A stretch of DNA of 64,000 bases from Chloromonas sp. AAM2 (lineage: Eukaryota > Chlorophyta > Chlorophyceae > Chlamydomonadales > Chlamydomonadaceae): assembly GCA_004335635.1 (NCBI GenBank), contig QAXH01005781.1, forward strand, positions 1-64,000, written 5' to 3'. Below the pieces are notes generated by a model that was given only the letters and a program-made list of their open reading frames with translations, was not told where the DNA came from and searched no databases. The position numbers were made by a program, and so were the translations under genes. Shown here in pieces: positions 46,501 through 57,500 of the stretch (position 1 is its first letter; every line of letters begins with the position of its first letter).

Positions 46501-49353
46501 TCAGCCGGTGCCGCTGTACTGGCCGGTGCCGCTGTACTGGCCGGTGCCGCTGCAGCTGTTAGCTGCTCCTGGAGCAGCCGCATTTCCGCCCGCAGCGAAG
46601 CTGCCACCTCCTGCCCTTGGGCCCTTGCCGCAGCCACATCCTTGTCCCCAGCTCTAGCAACCTCCACCAACTGCTGCTTCAAGGCCTCTATCTCCATGGT
46701 CTGAGCATCCAGCTGTTGACTGCGTTCCTGCACTGCCCGCTGGCTGTCCCTTAGCTGCTGCTCCAGCTGCTGCACCTGCTGCATGGCTGGTGTGGGAGCA
46801 TCGGCTTGTGGCTGCAAAGCGCCATTGCTGTTGCCTTGGGCTTGCAGTTGCCCATGTAACGCGGCCACCTGAAGACCACAACATGAAACACATACATGGT
46901 TGCAACGCCTCTGGCTCTCAGTGTACAAGTGAAGACACTGGCAAACCCTGCTATGTACACATCGCCAGTCTTCATGTCCGCAGACCAGATGTAAAACGTA
47001 TAAGTTCATTTTCATGTGTCTCCTCTAATTGCTTTCAACCAGCTACACAAGCACCAATCTCTTCATGCAAGTCTGCATCCGCATAAAATCGAATACAAAA
47101 CGGTTTTGTGAACAGAACTCAACAACCAGAGTCACCTAAATCGCAGTGGAAAGCGCCTATTGCCAAACAATTCACCTGTGTGGATAGCTTGCGTACATTG
47201 CACTGTGCATCCTCTGCCTCCTGCTGCGCCTGTTCGGCCTCCACACGCGCTGCATGTGCAGCTGCGGTCTGTCGCTCCGCTGTTGCTATCAGCTCCTGAA
47301 CCTGAGCAAGTAAATCAACGTGGTGCTGACAAGGGGGGCAAACAAAGCAATACGGCACGTTCGATGCCAATAAGTAACCTAAGTTGCATCAGCTGCAACT
47401 GTAACTAGACACATATGCCTGGCAATGACTAGGCTACACTACTGCTTCAACTGCCACTGACTCTCTACCACCACAGGAGCAGCTGACCTTGTTCAGCAAG
47501 TACAGGCGCCCTGCAAACATTACTTCTTCTGCATTCCCTTTGAACTTCGGGGGAACACGTTGGCACATGCTGTTTGCTGTATTTAGCGTCCTTGCATTGC
47601 GGGAGGCGGCCCATGGGGTGAATGTGCTCCAAGCGAGCGGCGGCCAACCACTTGTCACTGCAATTTGGATGTAGGGCAGCGGGGCCCCTGCATCCCCTTT
47701 ACTCAGTCGCTATGCACTAGCCTGGTATTTAGCTATCAACCTGCCCACACCTGTAGCGATAGCCTTGCGTTTGCTAGCTTCAGGTCTGCTGCTGCTGCAT
47801 CCTTCTGACCCAGCTGCTCATGCAAGGCAACCACCTGCTTCTCCATGTGCTGCACAGCCTGCACAACATGGCAACAGTCAGGCATGTGTCAAGCTGACTC
47901 TGCCCTTGCTGCTATGTTTGCCCCACATGTGACCGCTTCCTGACGTTTTCGCCGCTGCACACCATTTCTGCATGGGCTGCCCGCGCTCACCTCTGCCCTG
48001 GAAATGCTTCTGGATTTTCTGCTACGCCCTGCTGCATGCCAGCCATTCCTGCACCTGGTATTTCCTGCTGCATGCCACCCTTGTTCCGAGTAACCGCTGC
48101 TGCATGCTGTCTCTTCTGCTTGCTGACCAAGCCTAGCTGAAGCTTCTCACCGCTGGCACCAGCTTGTCAGCTGCTGACAAGTCATCGGCCTTGAGCGCAA
48201 ACAGGGTCTTCACGCGCAAAGACTCGACCTCTCCACGCAGCTTCGCGGCATCAATAGCATGCCCACGAGCTGACTGCATGGCCAGAAAGACACGCACATA
48301 CAAAACACATGGGTGGTACACCCTGGCATGCTTGCAAAGACCAATCTGGCTGTGTTCATGCGACGGGGGCGGTGAAGGAGCTGTGCTATAAATGTTTGCA
48401 TGCATAGTGCAACCCAGCGAAGACCGGTGCGGCTGTCTCCATGCGACGTTGATGGTGCACTGTGAAGCGTCAAGAGCACGACATGGTATGAATTGAGCAG
48501 CTGCTGATTGCGGAGTCAAGTAAATGACATGCTGCCTGCTGCTCGCCTACCTCAAGTTCCTGGAGAAGCGTGCCCTTCTCCACTGAGTGCCCAACAGACC
48601 ACATGCATGCAACGTACAGTGCAGACGCAGAGCATGCTGTCACAGCATCAACAAGGCTCGCAGAAGGGACAGATGCAGCACGTGCGAAACAGACCACATG
48701 CATGCAACGTACAGTGCAGGCGCAGAGCATGCTGTCACAGCATCAACAAGGCTCGCAGAAGGGACAGATGCAGCACGTGCGAAGCGGTGTGCAGTAATGT
48801 GCTGCAGTATGCATGAGGTGATGTGACACAGGGCTCCAATGAGCAGCTGAATCCGCACCTTTAAGCTCCACGATTTGCTGCCGGAGTTTGCTGATTTCTG
48901 GAGATCCAGAGTCAGCCTCAAAGGACTGCATGCACCATGAGGCACTCAGGATTGCTGAATGGGAACTGCTGCAATCGTGATGCTTGCCTGTGGCCTTGGA
49001 GCTCTTGCCATCAAGTTTCTGTGAGGGAGATGATAATACGACGCATCTGCCATACGGAGACGCCTGCGGTGCCTTGGCTGGTGTGCAGGTGAACATCAGC
49101 ATGTAACCTACCCCTCGGGAGGGAGCTCCCCCGCCTTGTACAGGCTTTGCATCTGCACTTACAATGCACAGGCAAATTGTGCTGACACTTGTCAACTGCT
49201 TTGCGAGAAGCTGCAATCAAAGATCTCTATCCTGCACTTGCCTTTCTGGGATGCTGTCGCACTTGCTTGACTCCGAGCAATGCCAATCTTCTCCTGAGCG
49301 GTCTGCAACTGGGATTGCAGGTTCCCCACAGCGCCCCAGAACGAGGTTTTCAT
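31508..49353 (-). CDS. Giant GRIP-domain golgin (trans-Golgi tether)
   Basis: Long coiled-coil protein ending in a GRIP domain, which recruits golgins to the trans-Golgi through Arl1. Exons: 49353-49242 (first), 48925-48859, 48582-48551, 48273-48151, 47858-47751, 47301-47176, 46868-46062, 45752-45638, 45125-45013, 44334-40732, 40409-40311, 39739-39585, 39053-38882, 38606-38488, 37795-37678, 37281-37105, 36457-36386, 36018-35875, 35264-35183, 34951-34767, 34326-34103, 33836-33671, 33372-32854, 32343-32218, 31720-31508. From 48925 on, all phases agree over 7,665 bases (2,554 residues). GRIP: DIAYLRTVLLDGF ... VIASVLKLSPQE, with the key Tyr. The start MKTSFWGAVGNLQSQLQTAQ resembles membrane-binding golgin N-termini. 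Unsure: the link from exon 1 to 48925, and alternative ends at 34933 and 32245. A Pro-rich linker lies in exon 33372. Confidence 0.85.
32343..32398 (-). repeat. 28-bp duplication of a golgin splice acceptor
   Basis: The exon start with its upstream TGCACAG is repeated in tandem with period 28, giving acceptors before 32343 and 32371. Only the proximal one keeps the frame (VDKYKHAWEDSE); use of the distal one gives a stop within about 11 codons. Confidence 0.75.
36661..37040. repeat. 18-bp minisatellite in a golgin intron, interrupted by Ns
   Basis: Many copies of CTGACATGGMAGTGCTGC, with a few shortened units (CTGACATGC) near 36958 and 37003, lie in the intron between exons 37281-37105 and 36457-36386. 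The unit length is a multiple of three and has no stop, so open frames run through it on both strands. Confidence 0.92.
36731..36874. other. Run of 144 Ns inside the 18-bp minisatellite
   Basis: The N run is exactly eight 18-base units long and the repeat phase continues correctly across it (CTGACATGGA before, AGTGCTGC after). This fits masking or a well-measured repeat length. No exon should be lost. Confidence 0.95.
41740..42270 (-). repeat. In-frame coding repeats in the golgin coiled coil
   Basis: The largest golgin exon contains a run of related 14- and 21-residue units such as QQSAEQLQQAQQREEVLAGQ, multiples of the coiled-coil heptad. Units alternate EEVLAGQLKQS, EEELAGQLQQA and similar forms, showing expansion by in-frame duplication. 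Confidence 0.85.
44480..44520. repeat. Short tandem duplication in a golgin intron
   Basis: GCTGCTTAGGGTGACGCTA occurs twice in direct order just upstream (on the minus strand) of the 3.6-kb golgin exon. Confidence 0.7.
45014..45125 (-). other. Golgin exon followed by a GC-AG intron
   Basis: The exon ends GCTGAGCAG at 45013 and the intron begins GCAAGTGCAG. Splicing to the acceptor before 44334 gives IAAEQ-ARVASAEAAAAL in phase. GCAAGT is the best consensus for GC donors. Confidence 0.7.
47690..47875 (-). repeat. Golgin exon and flanks, source of the copy at 2010-2205
   Basis: This segment contains the 36-codon golgin exon 47858-47751 plus about 60 bases of downstream intron. Its inverted near-copy lies in an EXO5 intron. 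Since the exon here is flanked by in-phase golgin exons, this is the likely original. Confidence 0.8.
48595..48784. repeat. 95-bp direct tandem duplication in a golgin intron
   Basis: Two almost identical copies, 48595-48689 and 48690-48784, start CAGACCACATGCATGCAACG. They lie in the intron between exons 48925-48859 and 48582-48551. Confidence 0.9.
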
Positions 49354-49718
49354 CTCATAAACCTAGCCTGTGAAAAGTGCTGTGGTCATGATGCGGTCGT
49401 GACTATGGGGCGTGGCTCAGACGATAAGCGATCAAGCGCTGGACAAAGGAATCCTGATGCAGGAGTTACTTTTTCTACCTGACGAAACGTTCTTTGGCGT
49501 GGTTTTGCTCGCGTCATTTGCGTGCATGCATCAGTTGGCTACGTTCATTCACAGGACAGTCACTTGCAACAATGATGATTGTGGCCGATGGTCGGCGTAT
49601 CATCAATCCGCAGCTACCACATTCGTTGTGCACCTTGATGCACCCTGATACAGACACAACCAACAAGAGCTCACAGGCCATCCGTGCAAGCGCCAGCCAT
49701 CTGATAACACGGAGGAAG
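49354..49718. promoter_or_regulatory. Probable divergent promoter region
   Basis: This 365-base stretch separates the golgin start codon (minus) from the proposed start of a plus-strand gene at 49719. No named promoter element was identified. Confidence 0.35.
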
Positions 49719-51729
49719 ATGCACAGGTGTGCAGTTCTCTGCGTTGGCCTTCTCCTAGTCCTCTGCCTCTCCATTGTATTCATTCAACAGGTAAGCAACT
49801 GTGAGAACGCATCCAAGATCGGGCAGGTTGCATCGTACTTTGGCTACACATACACGACAAATGTCGTGCACCGATGTAACTGATTCAGTTTAGCTTTAGT
49901 TCACCCTTTCTTTTTACATTATGCTGCATAATGCAAAGTTGGATCCTTGAAGTGTACGACTAGAATGAACGTTTGTTGGTTGTGGGCACTGTGCAGCTAG
50001 ATGCGCATTCGATGCACGCCTGCGCTGAGCAGCTAAACAAATCTGGCTAGGCTCTGGTGCTTGTAATGTGGAAATCATCAACTCTGTGACGAGGCTCAAC
50101 ACGAATGATATCTTCACACGCAATTGGAACTGCCCAAGGATATCAACTACCAACACAACCGGTCTGGCACACCAAAAACTGCTGCACAGATCGGATTCCA
50201 CCGCTAGTCTGCGGAGTTGCAAAATAGCACTGGTTCTAGTGCTGGGCACAAGAACTGTCCCAGAACTGGCAAACATTTTTTTTTTCGCTTGCATCTATCT
50301 GTTCACCGTTTGTGATGCACGTTTGCGCTGCCTGTGCTGCGCAGCACTATCACCTTGACCTAGTCACCCGGTCGCATGCTCACAAGGCGCTGGGGCAGGG
50401 CATGGGAGTGGGCGAGCGCTGGCATCACGTATGGTGGGTTTAGGCCAAAGTCTTAATGTGCATAGACCAGAGCGCTAGCACAGACGTATACTGTACCATT
50501 AGTATGTTACAAAGCATACTGGAGGATCGAGTCAAAGGGTACATTGGGTGGTCAATCCAACGTTGCTCAGGGTTGACCAGGACAATATTCAGCATCGCTT
50601 CGTGCATGGCTTGTTAGCGTTCGTGCTCGGTGCATGTGGCCCCCTGATGTAGTACAAACGCTGCCAACACAAGGAGATAGGAGATGACACGGAGATGAGT
50701 GAGATCAGGGGCGCATAGTTGATGTGAACCTCAGGCCGGTGAGGTGTGGAGCCAGACAGCGGCTAGTACATCTTGGCACTTGCTTGCCTGAAATGGCTGG
50801 CTTTCCGCAGGCAGCTGGCACGGGATAGCAAAGATGAGAAGGAGTTCCTGCTCAGGCTGCGGGTGACAGGCCTGGACGATGAGAAGACTGAGGTGCGAAT
50901 GCATGCACACTACCCATGTGACAGCATGCGCATGAGGCATCGTATTCACGGCATTGAGATGTGCATAATACAGGAGACAGCATGCTTTACTACCCACGTG
51001 TCAAGGTGTGTATCAGGCACTGTCAATAGGCGTCATATTCACAACAATCAGCTGTGCATCACAGAAGAGACAGTGTGCTTCACAATCCCACAACTTTCTG
51101 TCGAAGAACGAGCATGCATGCATGGTGGAATACCCATGAGGGCTTAACGTCCTTTTGCAACTGCCCAAGCGGCAATGGCTGATAGTTCAGGCCATCAATG
51201 TTGGCAGAGTGTGGCAACTGGCCTTTGGACTGCAATTGGATTCAAATTGAATATGGCTGACACTCTGCAGCTACATCGTGCACAGCTACCATGGACTTGC
51301 AACCCTTGACGGCACGCCTGCCACACAACAACTTCTTACTTTTGAATTATGTCGGAAAAGCATTATTTTTTGGGATGTTTTTTTTCCTGATCAGATGATT
51401 GCGCCACACGCGCATGGGCATGCCTCTGCCCCTCTGCTGATGCATTGCAGGGCACGGCCAGCCAGGCGTGGGGCGGGCCCCATCACACCGGTGACTACGC
51501 CTCCTCAGGATACGACGAGACAGGTACAGGTACAGAGGGGGTGGAGCAGCGAGAGGCAACGGTCATAGGTGGTTCACAGGGCAAGCCAGGCAGGGGCGGG
51601 AGCGGCAAGGGCAGTGCAGGGCTGCGTCGCGGTGGTGGTGGTAGTAGTAGTAGGGATGGTGATGGTGGGAGTGGTGAAGGGGCGCAGGGTGACAGGGGGT
51701 CAGGCAAAGGTGTCAGCTACTGGCAGTAG
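49719..51729 (+). CDS. Putative small membrane or secreted Gly-rich protein
   Basis: Model: exons 49719-49790, 50815-50892 and 51451-51729, all joining in phase, giving 142 residues. The first exon encodes a hydrophobic stretch (CVGLLLVLCLSIVFIQQ) before a good GTAAGC donor, fitting a signal peptide or anchor. The second is charged (LARDSKDEKEFLLRLRVTGL), and the third is Gly/Ser-rich, ending GKGVSYWQ. The acceptor could also be at 50811, in which case an unseen exon is needed. An upstream ATG at 49572 in the same frame would make a type II anchor. Two TGTAA motifs at 52111 and 52121 lie downstream. I do not recognise the family; the three exons might not all belong together. Confidence 0.4.
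50257..50285 (-). repeat. Copy of the dispersed 18-base core in reverse orientation
   Basis: The exact reverse complement of the core lies at 50257-50274, followed by a T-run, matching the right end of the element at 28617. It falls in the intron of the putative small gene. Confidence 0.65.
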
Positions 51730-54510
51730 CACCACAACTTTGCAGGGCAGCTCCCATAAATGGAATGGATTGCCGGGCCTAGCCCACAAAAGTACAAGAA
51801 ATATATCCAGAACCTAGTAACCCTTGTACCCTGGTACCAGAGACGTTGGGAAGATCTTGTCCAGCGTCGCCCAAACTGGCTGTGGCTCGTCCTGAGACAC
51901 CATCCGTCACGCAGCCGCCCCATATGCATTTTGAAGTTGCAAGCTGCAGCAGAGGAAGCTGGACAACAGGGTATTGACAACTTGAGAAACTGGCCAGTGT
52001 GCCTAGCTTACTGCATGGCAAGCTGCATCCAGCGCATGCATCCATCACCTCGGCACAGTGGCCTTTACGGCGCGCTGCATGGGCTCAACATTTTGCTCGT
52101 GATAGGCGACTGTAACGTATTGTAAGTTTTTTCTGATGGGGAGTTGTGCTGCCAACTGCCCTGTCGTGTGGAAACCCCTTGTAGCAGCATTCATTTGGGC
52201 ATGTCTCAATTCGGACAGGCACAATTTTGCAAGGAACGTACTTGTTTGGTCGATTGAGAAGAGCTTGGCAGAGAGCCTGCTACGCAGATATCGATTCAGG
52301 GCTTTGATCAGCCGTAGTTCGTTGTTATTTCCTTAGGTATGATTCATCAACTTTGGCTGAACACTGCGGTCTAGGAATAACTGATTAAGTTTGGCTCAAC
52401 GAGAATTCACTACAGCTGCGCAAGATTGTTTTCAGGCATATGACGGACTTACGTACCTATGGTGAATGTGTTGGCCTGCCTGCTTTATCAAAGCCCTGGA
52501 TTGCTGCCATGAGTGAAGGACTTCAGCTTTGACATTACAGATGGAGTACATCAGGGCCCACCAAGATTGCTCGCATGCAAGAGACAATGCTAGATACTGT
52601 GCTGACCAACCCCTTACTTTTCAAGCACTTCCATTCCTTGTAGCCATAGCCCTTGCACTTTTCTTCAATGCTCAAAAATTGAGTTGCTTCGTCGCTTTCC
52701 ATTCCTTGTAGTAGGCTGATCTTTGTACCTCATGTAGGGTTAATGAGTCATGCTATTTCATGTGATCCATGTGGGCCGTGGGACTGTCTGCCAGAAGTGC
52801 GAGGCAGGGACATTTTGGACTCAGTCAGACACCAAGCCTTTACATCACCAATCAACCTGAGTTGATGTATAAATAGTATGTATACAGTTATGTGGTACAA
52901 GCGGACTGTTGCTGCCCTCAGCTGACTGTTGCTGGCTCGTGCTTCTTTCTTTGTCAGTGCACGAGCTGATTGCAAGTGTGGAAAGCGCTGTGCACGAAGG
53001 CCAAATCGTCGCTAACAAGCAGAGCAAGCAAACACATCCCTGCAATCTGCCCCAAGCTCCCACACTGGCTCTAAAACTCTTGGCTGGAGCAAGATGTTGT
53101 TACATGATGAGAGAGCTGCATGATGGCGTTGATGTGGACGCCAAAGAAATCACAAGCGCTATGAGAGCCAAAGTACAAACATGCGCAGAACAAAGTCCGA
53201 TCATGTGCCGTGTGTCCACGCAGCTTGGCATTTCTTTAATTTTCACACGTACCGCGTCTCCGCCTGCTGGCTTCCAACTGTCACGTCTCTAGGGCCACCG
53301 TACCAGTATAACCCCCTCATTTGCATGGGTTTGCGCATCATGCCCCTTCGCACGTACATAGGAATACATTGCCTTAAATTGGAAATTCACAGACAGGCGC
53401 AATGCCAGCATTTCTATTAGTGCCTCTCTATGCCAGCAGTAACGCCACGTAATGGCAAAAAGAATCCTCAAACAACCGCTCTGAAAACCTGTTGAATCCC
53501 AGAGCATAACAGCAAACCGTTCCAAGGCGAGGTATGCATGCGCATTTCTTGACATGTAGAATTGAATGCGACAGTCAAACACGTATATTTTCCAGGCCAA
53601 TCACGTGCCGTGTTTAGCGAGAAGGCGTGCATGCCAAAGCATGAATTGTTGCAAAAACCTACAAAGAAGAGCAAGGTAAGCACCAGCACACACACGCATG
53701 GCATGGTGTCGGGTTAAAGGCTTTTGGTGCAGTCCTGCTAGTAAGGATAGCGTCAACACGCATTTGCAGCGTGCTTAGTAGAAAAAAAAAGATTAGCGAG
53801 CACTCGACCACTGGCCATCAGTTGGTCCAATCATGCCCACCATTATGTTATGTCCAGCTGCATTGGTCACCATGGCCGCCATGGAATGATACCCATGCCC
53901 CGACAGTCTTGCAGCTATGATTAAGCAAGCAAAGAGTTTGTTTCAAATCTCTTCCCATAACAACTGAGCACGTGTTCAGAGCTCAGTTGATACAACCGCT
54001 GTGCCAAGGGTGCTCCAACCACCTTCCCTAACAGCCGCTACACTGAGGCTCTTCCATACATGTCCAATCCATTTCTTTGCAGTCATTTGCGAGTTAGTGC
54101 AACCACAACAACAAGTGTGAGTTTACCTTCAGAAGGAGGCATTGAGCCACGCAAAGCGAGAAGAAAAGCAGCAATTCTGTCAAATGAAGGCAGAAGCATC
54201 AAGAGTCACTCAGCACACTGCCAGTCATAGCAGGCCACCCAAACCAGCCTGTCCATGTGCTCTCAAGTAACTACAACAACATGTTTGTTCATGCAATTGA
54301 TACAGCTGTAGAGGGTCGACTTGTGTGCCGTCGATTCAGGGGCGTTGGCTGCTCACAAAACGGTAGGGCTGCGGTCAGTTTATGCGTGTCAGCGAAGCAT
54401 TGTTGACCGATTTGCTGACGGTCAAGCTAAGCAAAACGGCTGTTCTCAAGTGGCTATTACGACTCATTTCGCATTGTGCTTCCTTCTACTTCTTCAGGCA
54501 GCACTGAACC
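51730..54510. other. Spacer without a supported gene
   Basis: Both strands were read; open frames are short and show no splice-linked series or recognisable motif. It holds the 3' end regions of the flanking convergent genes. Confidence 0.45.
52111..52125 (+). promoter_or_regulatory. Two TGTAA motifs
   Basis: TGTAA occurs at 52111-52115 and 52121-52125 on the plus strand, about 390 bases past the proposed stop of the small Gly-rich gene. They could be poly(A) signals if the 3' UTR is long. Confidence 0.3.
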
Positions 54511-57500
54511 TTAAACCACGTTTTGAAAGGCTGAATCGCGTGCTTTCAGCTTCGTATTATCCAGACTGGCGCGTTTTAAGTCCGTCGACGTCGCATCCAT
54601 GCTGCCTCGCCTGCCCGTCATGTCCATGCTCGCCCTCCTGCCCCCGTTCATGGCTGATCCGCCATAGATACCACCGGTCACATCCTCCATGCTGCCGCGC
54701 CGGGAGCGTGCCATAGTCGATGCCCCGGCGGCGGTTTTCGCCTCTTCCTTGGCTGCTGCCGCAGCTTCCATTTCAGCCTGCGAGGCATGTGCAGCAATGC
54801 GACGTAAGCGAAACAGCGAGCAAAATATCGTCCAGGTCTTTCCCATTCGTCTGCACGACTGACGCCATCACCGCAGGCATAGGCATAAGACGAACACATA
54901 GGTGAAGGTCTGTTTGAAGGACAAAAGCAACCATTTATGGTAGAGGAGGGCCGGGTACACACAAGATCAGCAGAGCATTGGCAACGCGTAGCGCAAGCCC
55001 TTGAAACCATGATAGTTGCACAGGGCGCTGTGTGCTGTGCTGAGGTCATAAACTGGTGTCATGACTTGCATCTCACGGATCCGACATCGCACAGACTCTA
55101 GTCGCACCTGTACGTCACGAGACGAGCGACTGGTCTTCAGTGCATCAGTGAGCATGCCCTCTACATCGACTTCGGGTGGCAGCTGTGACAGAAGCTCTGC
55201 CACCCTCTTTGTCTCGGCAGTTACGCGGCTTAGGTTGGGGCGAAGGATGAGGATCAGGAAAAGCAAGCCGAGCGCGCAGCACATCGCCAGAGCGACGATG
55301 TGGAGTGTCAGCACCTGACCATACCTGAAAAGCGCGTCAAACAAACAAAAAGGTATGAATTGGCTGCTAACTTACCTGCGTTGATTGATCGATTGATTCG
55401 TGCACTGTTTACATGGCTGATGCCATGCCTTCAGGCGTAATCGCTAAACTCACATATTGACGACGTATGACGTGTAGACGTCGGTCAGAGCAACGACACC
55501 ACCAGTGATATCAGCATTTCCAACCTGCAGAACAAAAGACAGCATCAAAGTCCAGAAAGGATTCAGAATGTGCAAGCTCAGCCGCTTGTACACATTTCAC
55601 ACGCATGTGAGGAACATGTGGTTCAAACACACCTACTGTACTTCAAGATTCGAATGCACAGATGTGCGTCGCACATGCCTGAATGTTCAAATGCCCAGGC
55701 TCGCTTCTATGATTGTTTGCTGTGCTGTGTGGAGATCAAATGCTCATTGATGGCCCTCATGGCATAACCCCAATGCGTCCTCACCTCGTATATGTAAACG
55801 AAGTGCTGGGATTGCATGTCTGCCACGTCGTCCGGTTGCAGGATCAGTGCTTCAATTGAGTAGAAGAATTGCTGCAGCACGAAAACATGCAATGACCATA
55901 CTTCAATCACACGTCGAATATGGACTTGGTGAATTTCACCACTGCATTTTGTACCAGACCACGTGTAACACTAGCCCAGTCACCTTTTCATCAAGTCAGC
56001 CATTGTGTAGAGCACCAAACACGACCAAGCACAACCCTGATGCAAGATAACTCAATTGACCTGCTATCTCCAGCACTTCAACCTTATCGTGACTAATGGA
56101 CTGCAGTGACGTACTAACGTCCGTGATTCTTCGTACCTTGAGCATTTGGTCGAGCCCATTCATGGTGTACTGCGATCACGGAGCAACGCGCACAGGTCCA
56201 TGAGGGCGTGCAGTACAAATCCAACAAACTAAACCATCTCTGCTACACTCCAGAGACAAGCAATCAGTTATGATCTGCTATGGCGCATGCTGTTCACCAT
56301 TACCGCAACTTGCATGTCCAGCTGGCAACAGTGGCATCTAGCATTGCATGGCATGGCATGATGGCTAGCAGCTGCCCATTGCCTCACACAGTGTATGTGC
56401 ACATCAGTACGAATCCTATGCCTGAGTTCTGATTCAGTTCTGCAACTCACATCGTAAGGGGACAGTCACATCCAGTTGGCGTCCCTTCTGCTTCTACTTC
56501 TCTTGCTATTTCTATTGCTATGATATGATGCTTCTAGAATAGATTGCAGTTTTCTCAATCTTCAAGTACTTCTGCAGGATTCTACGATGTGCTACTAGCA
56601 GGTCTTACTAGTATGACTTGTTAGCTTTTGCATGCACAACTGCCCTAGCTAGCGCTTACCCTGTACAATGGACTGTCCACTGCTTGGCAGTCATCTGCGT
56701 CTTGGCAAAAGCACTGATGGGCGTTGTACATGAGATCTGCACCCTGGGAGAACATGATGCCAGTTTCGGCAAGCTGGAAATGGGGAGTTGTCGAGTTGTG
56801 CACCAGCACTCCCTCACGACCGTATCTGAAGGCAACAAGCGGCAGGCCAAACGTCATGATTGTGATGGAAAGCCACATTGAGATTGTGATGCAATGTGAT
56901 GCAATGTTATGCATTGACACCGGATGCATTGTGACGCAGCACATTGAAAATGAGTCATCGGAAGATGCCGAGATTTCTGACAGAGTGCGACAACGCTCGA
57001 TGAGTGCAAAATGTGGTGGTCGCTTAGCGCAATACAATACAGCAGCATGTCAACCGACTTGAGGGCACAAGCATACGAATAGGTTGAGCATGGTATTGGA
57101 CCCAAAATGCAGGTGCTGTACCCACTCACAGCATGGCATCGAACTCAATGCGCAAGTCGTTGTAATCGCGTGACAGGATCTGCCGGTAGTTTGCCTTGAG
57201 CGCAGCGTTGAACGCTTGGCCAGGGACTGGAGCTGCTGCCACGTACCCTATGTTGGGATCCCTGAACACACAGTAGGGAACAAGCGCAATGATGCAGGTC
57301 AGGTACCTTCCAGGTGACGGCGGCGTTTTTTAACTTTGTACCAGCAGTCCTTTGCCAATGCGGTGCTTGATCATTCCTTGCTCAGGGTAGGTCAGGCCGG
57401 TACACATCCCGACCCCATGTCATGTGACGACTTCCCTGATGTAAAAATGTTTAGAAAAGACAAGAAAAACAATCCACTGCTGGACGCACTCACAGGTATT

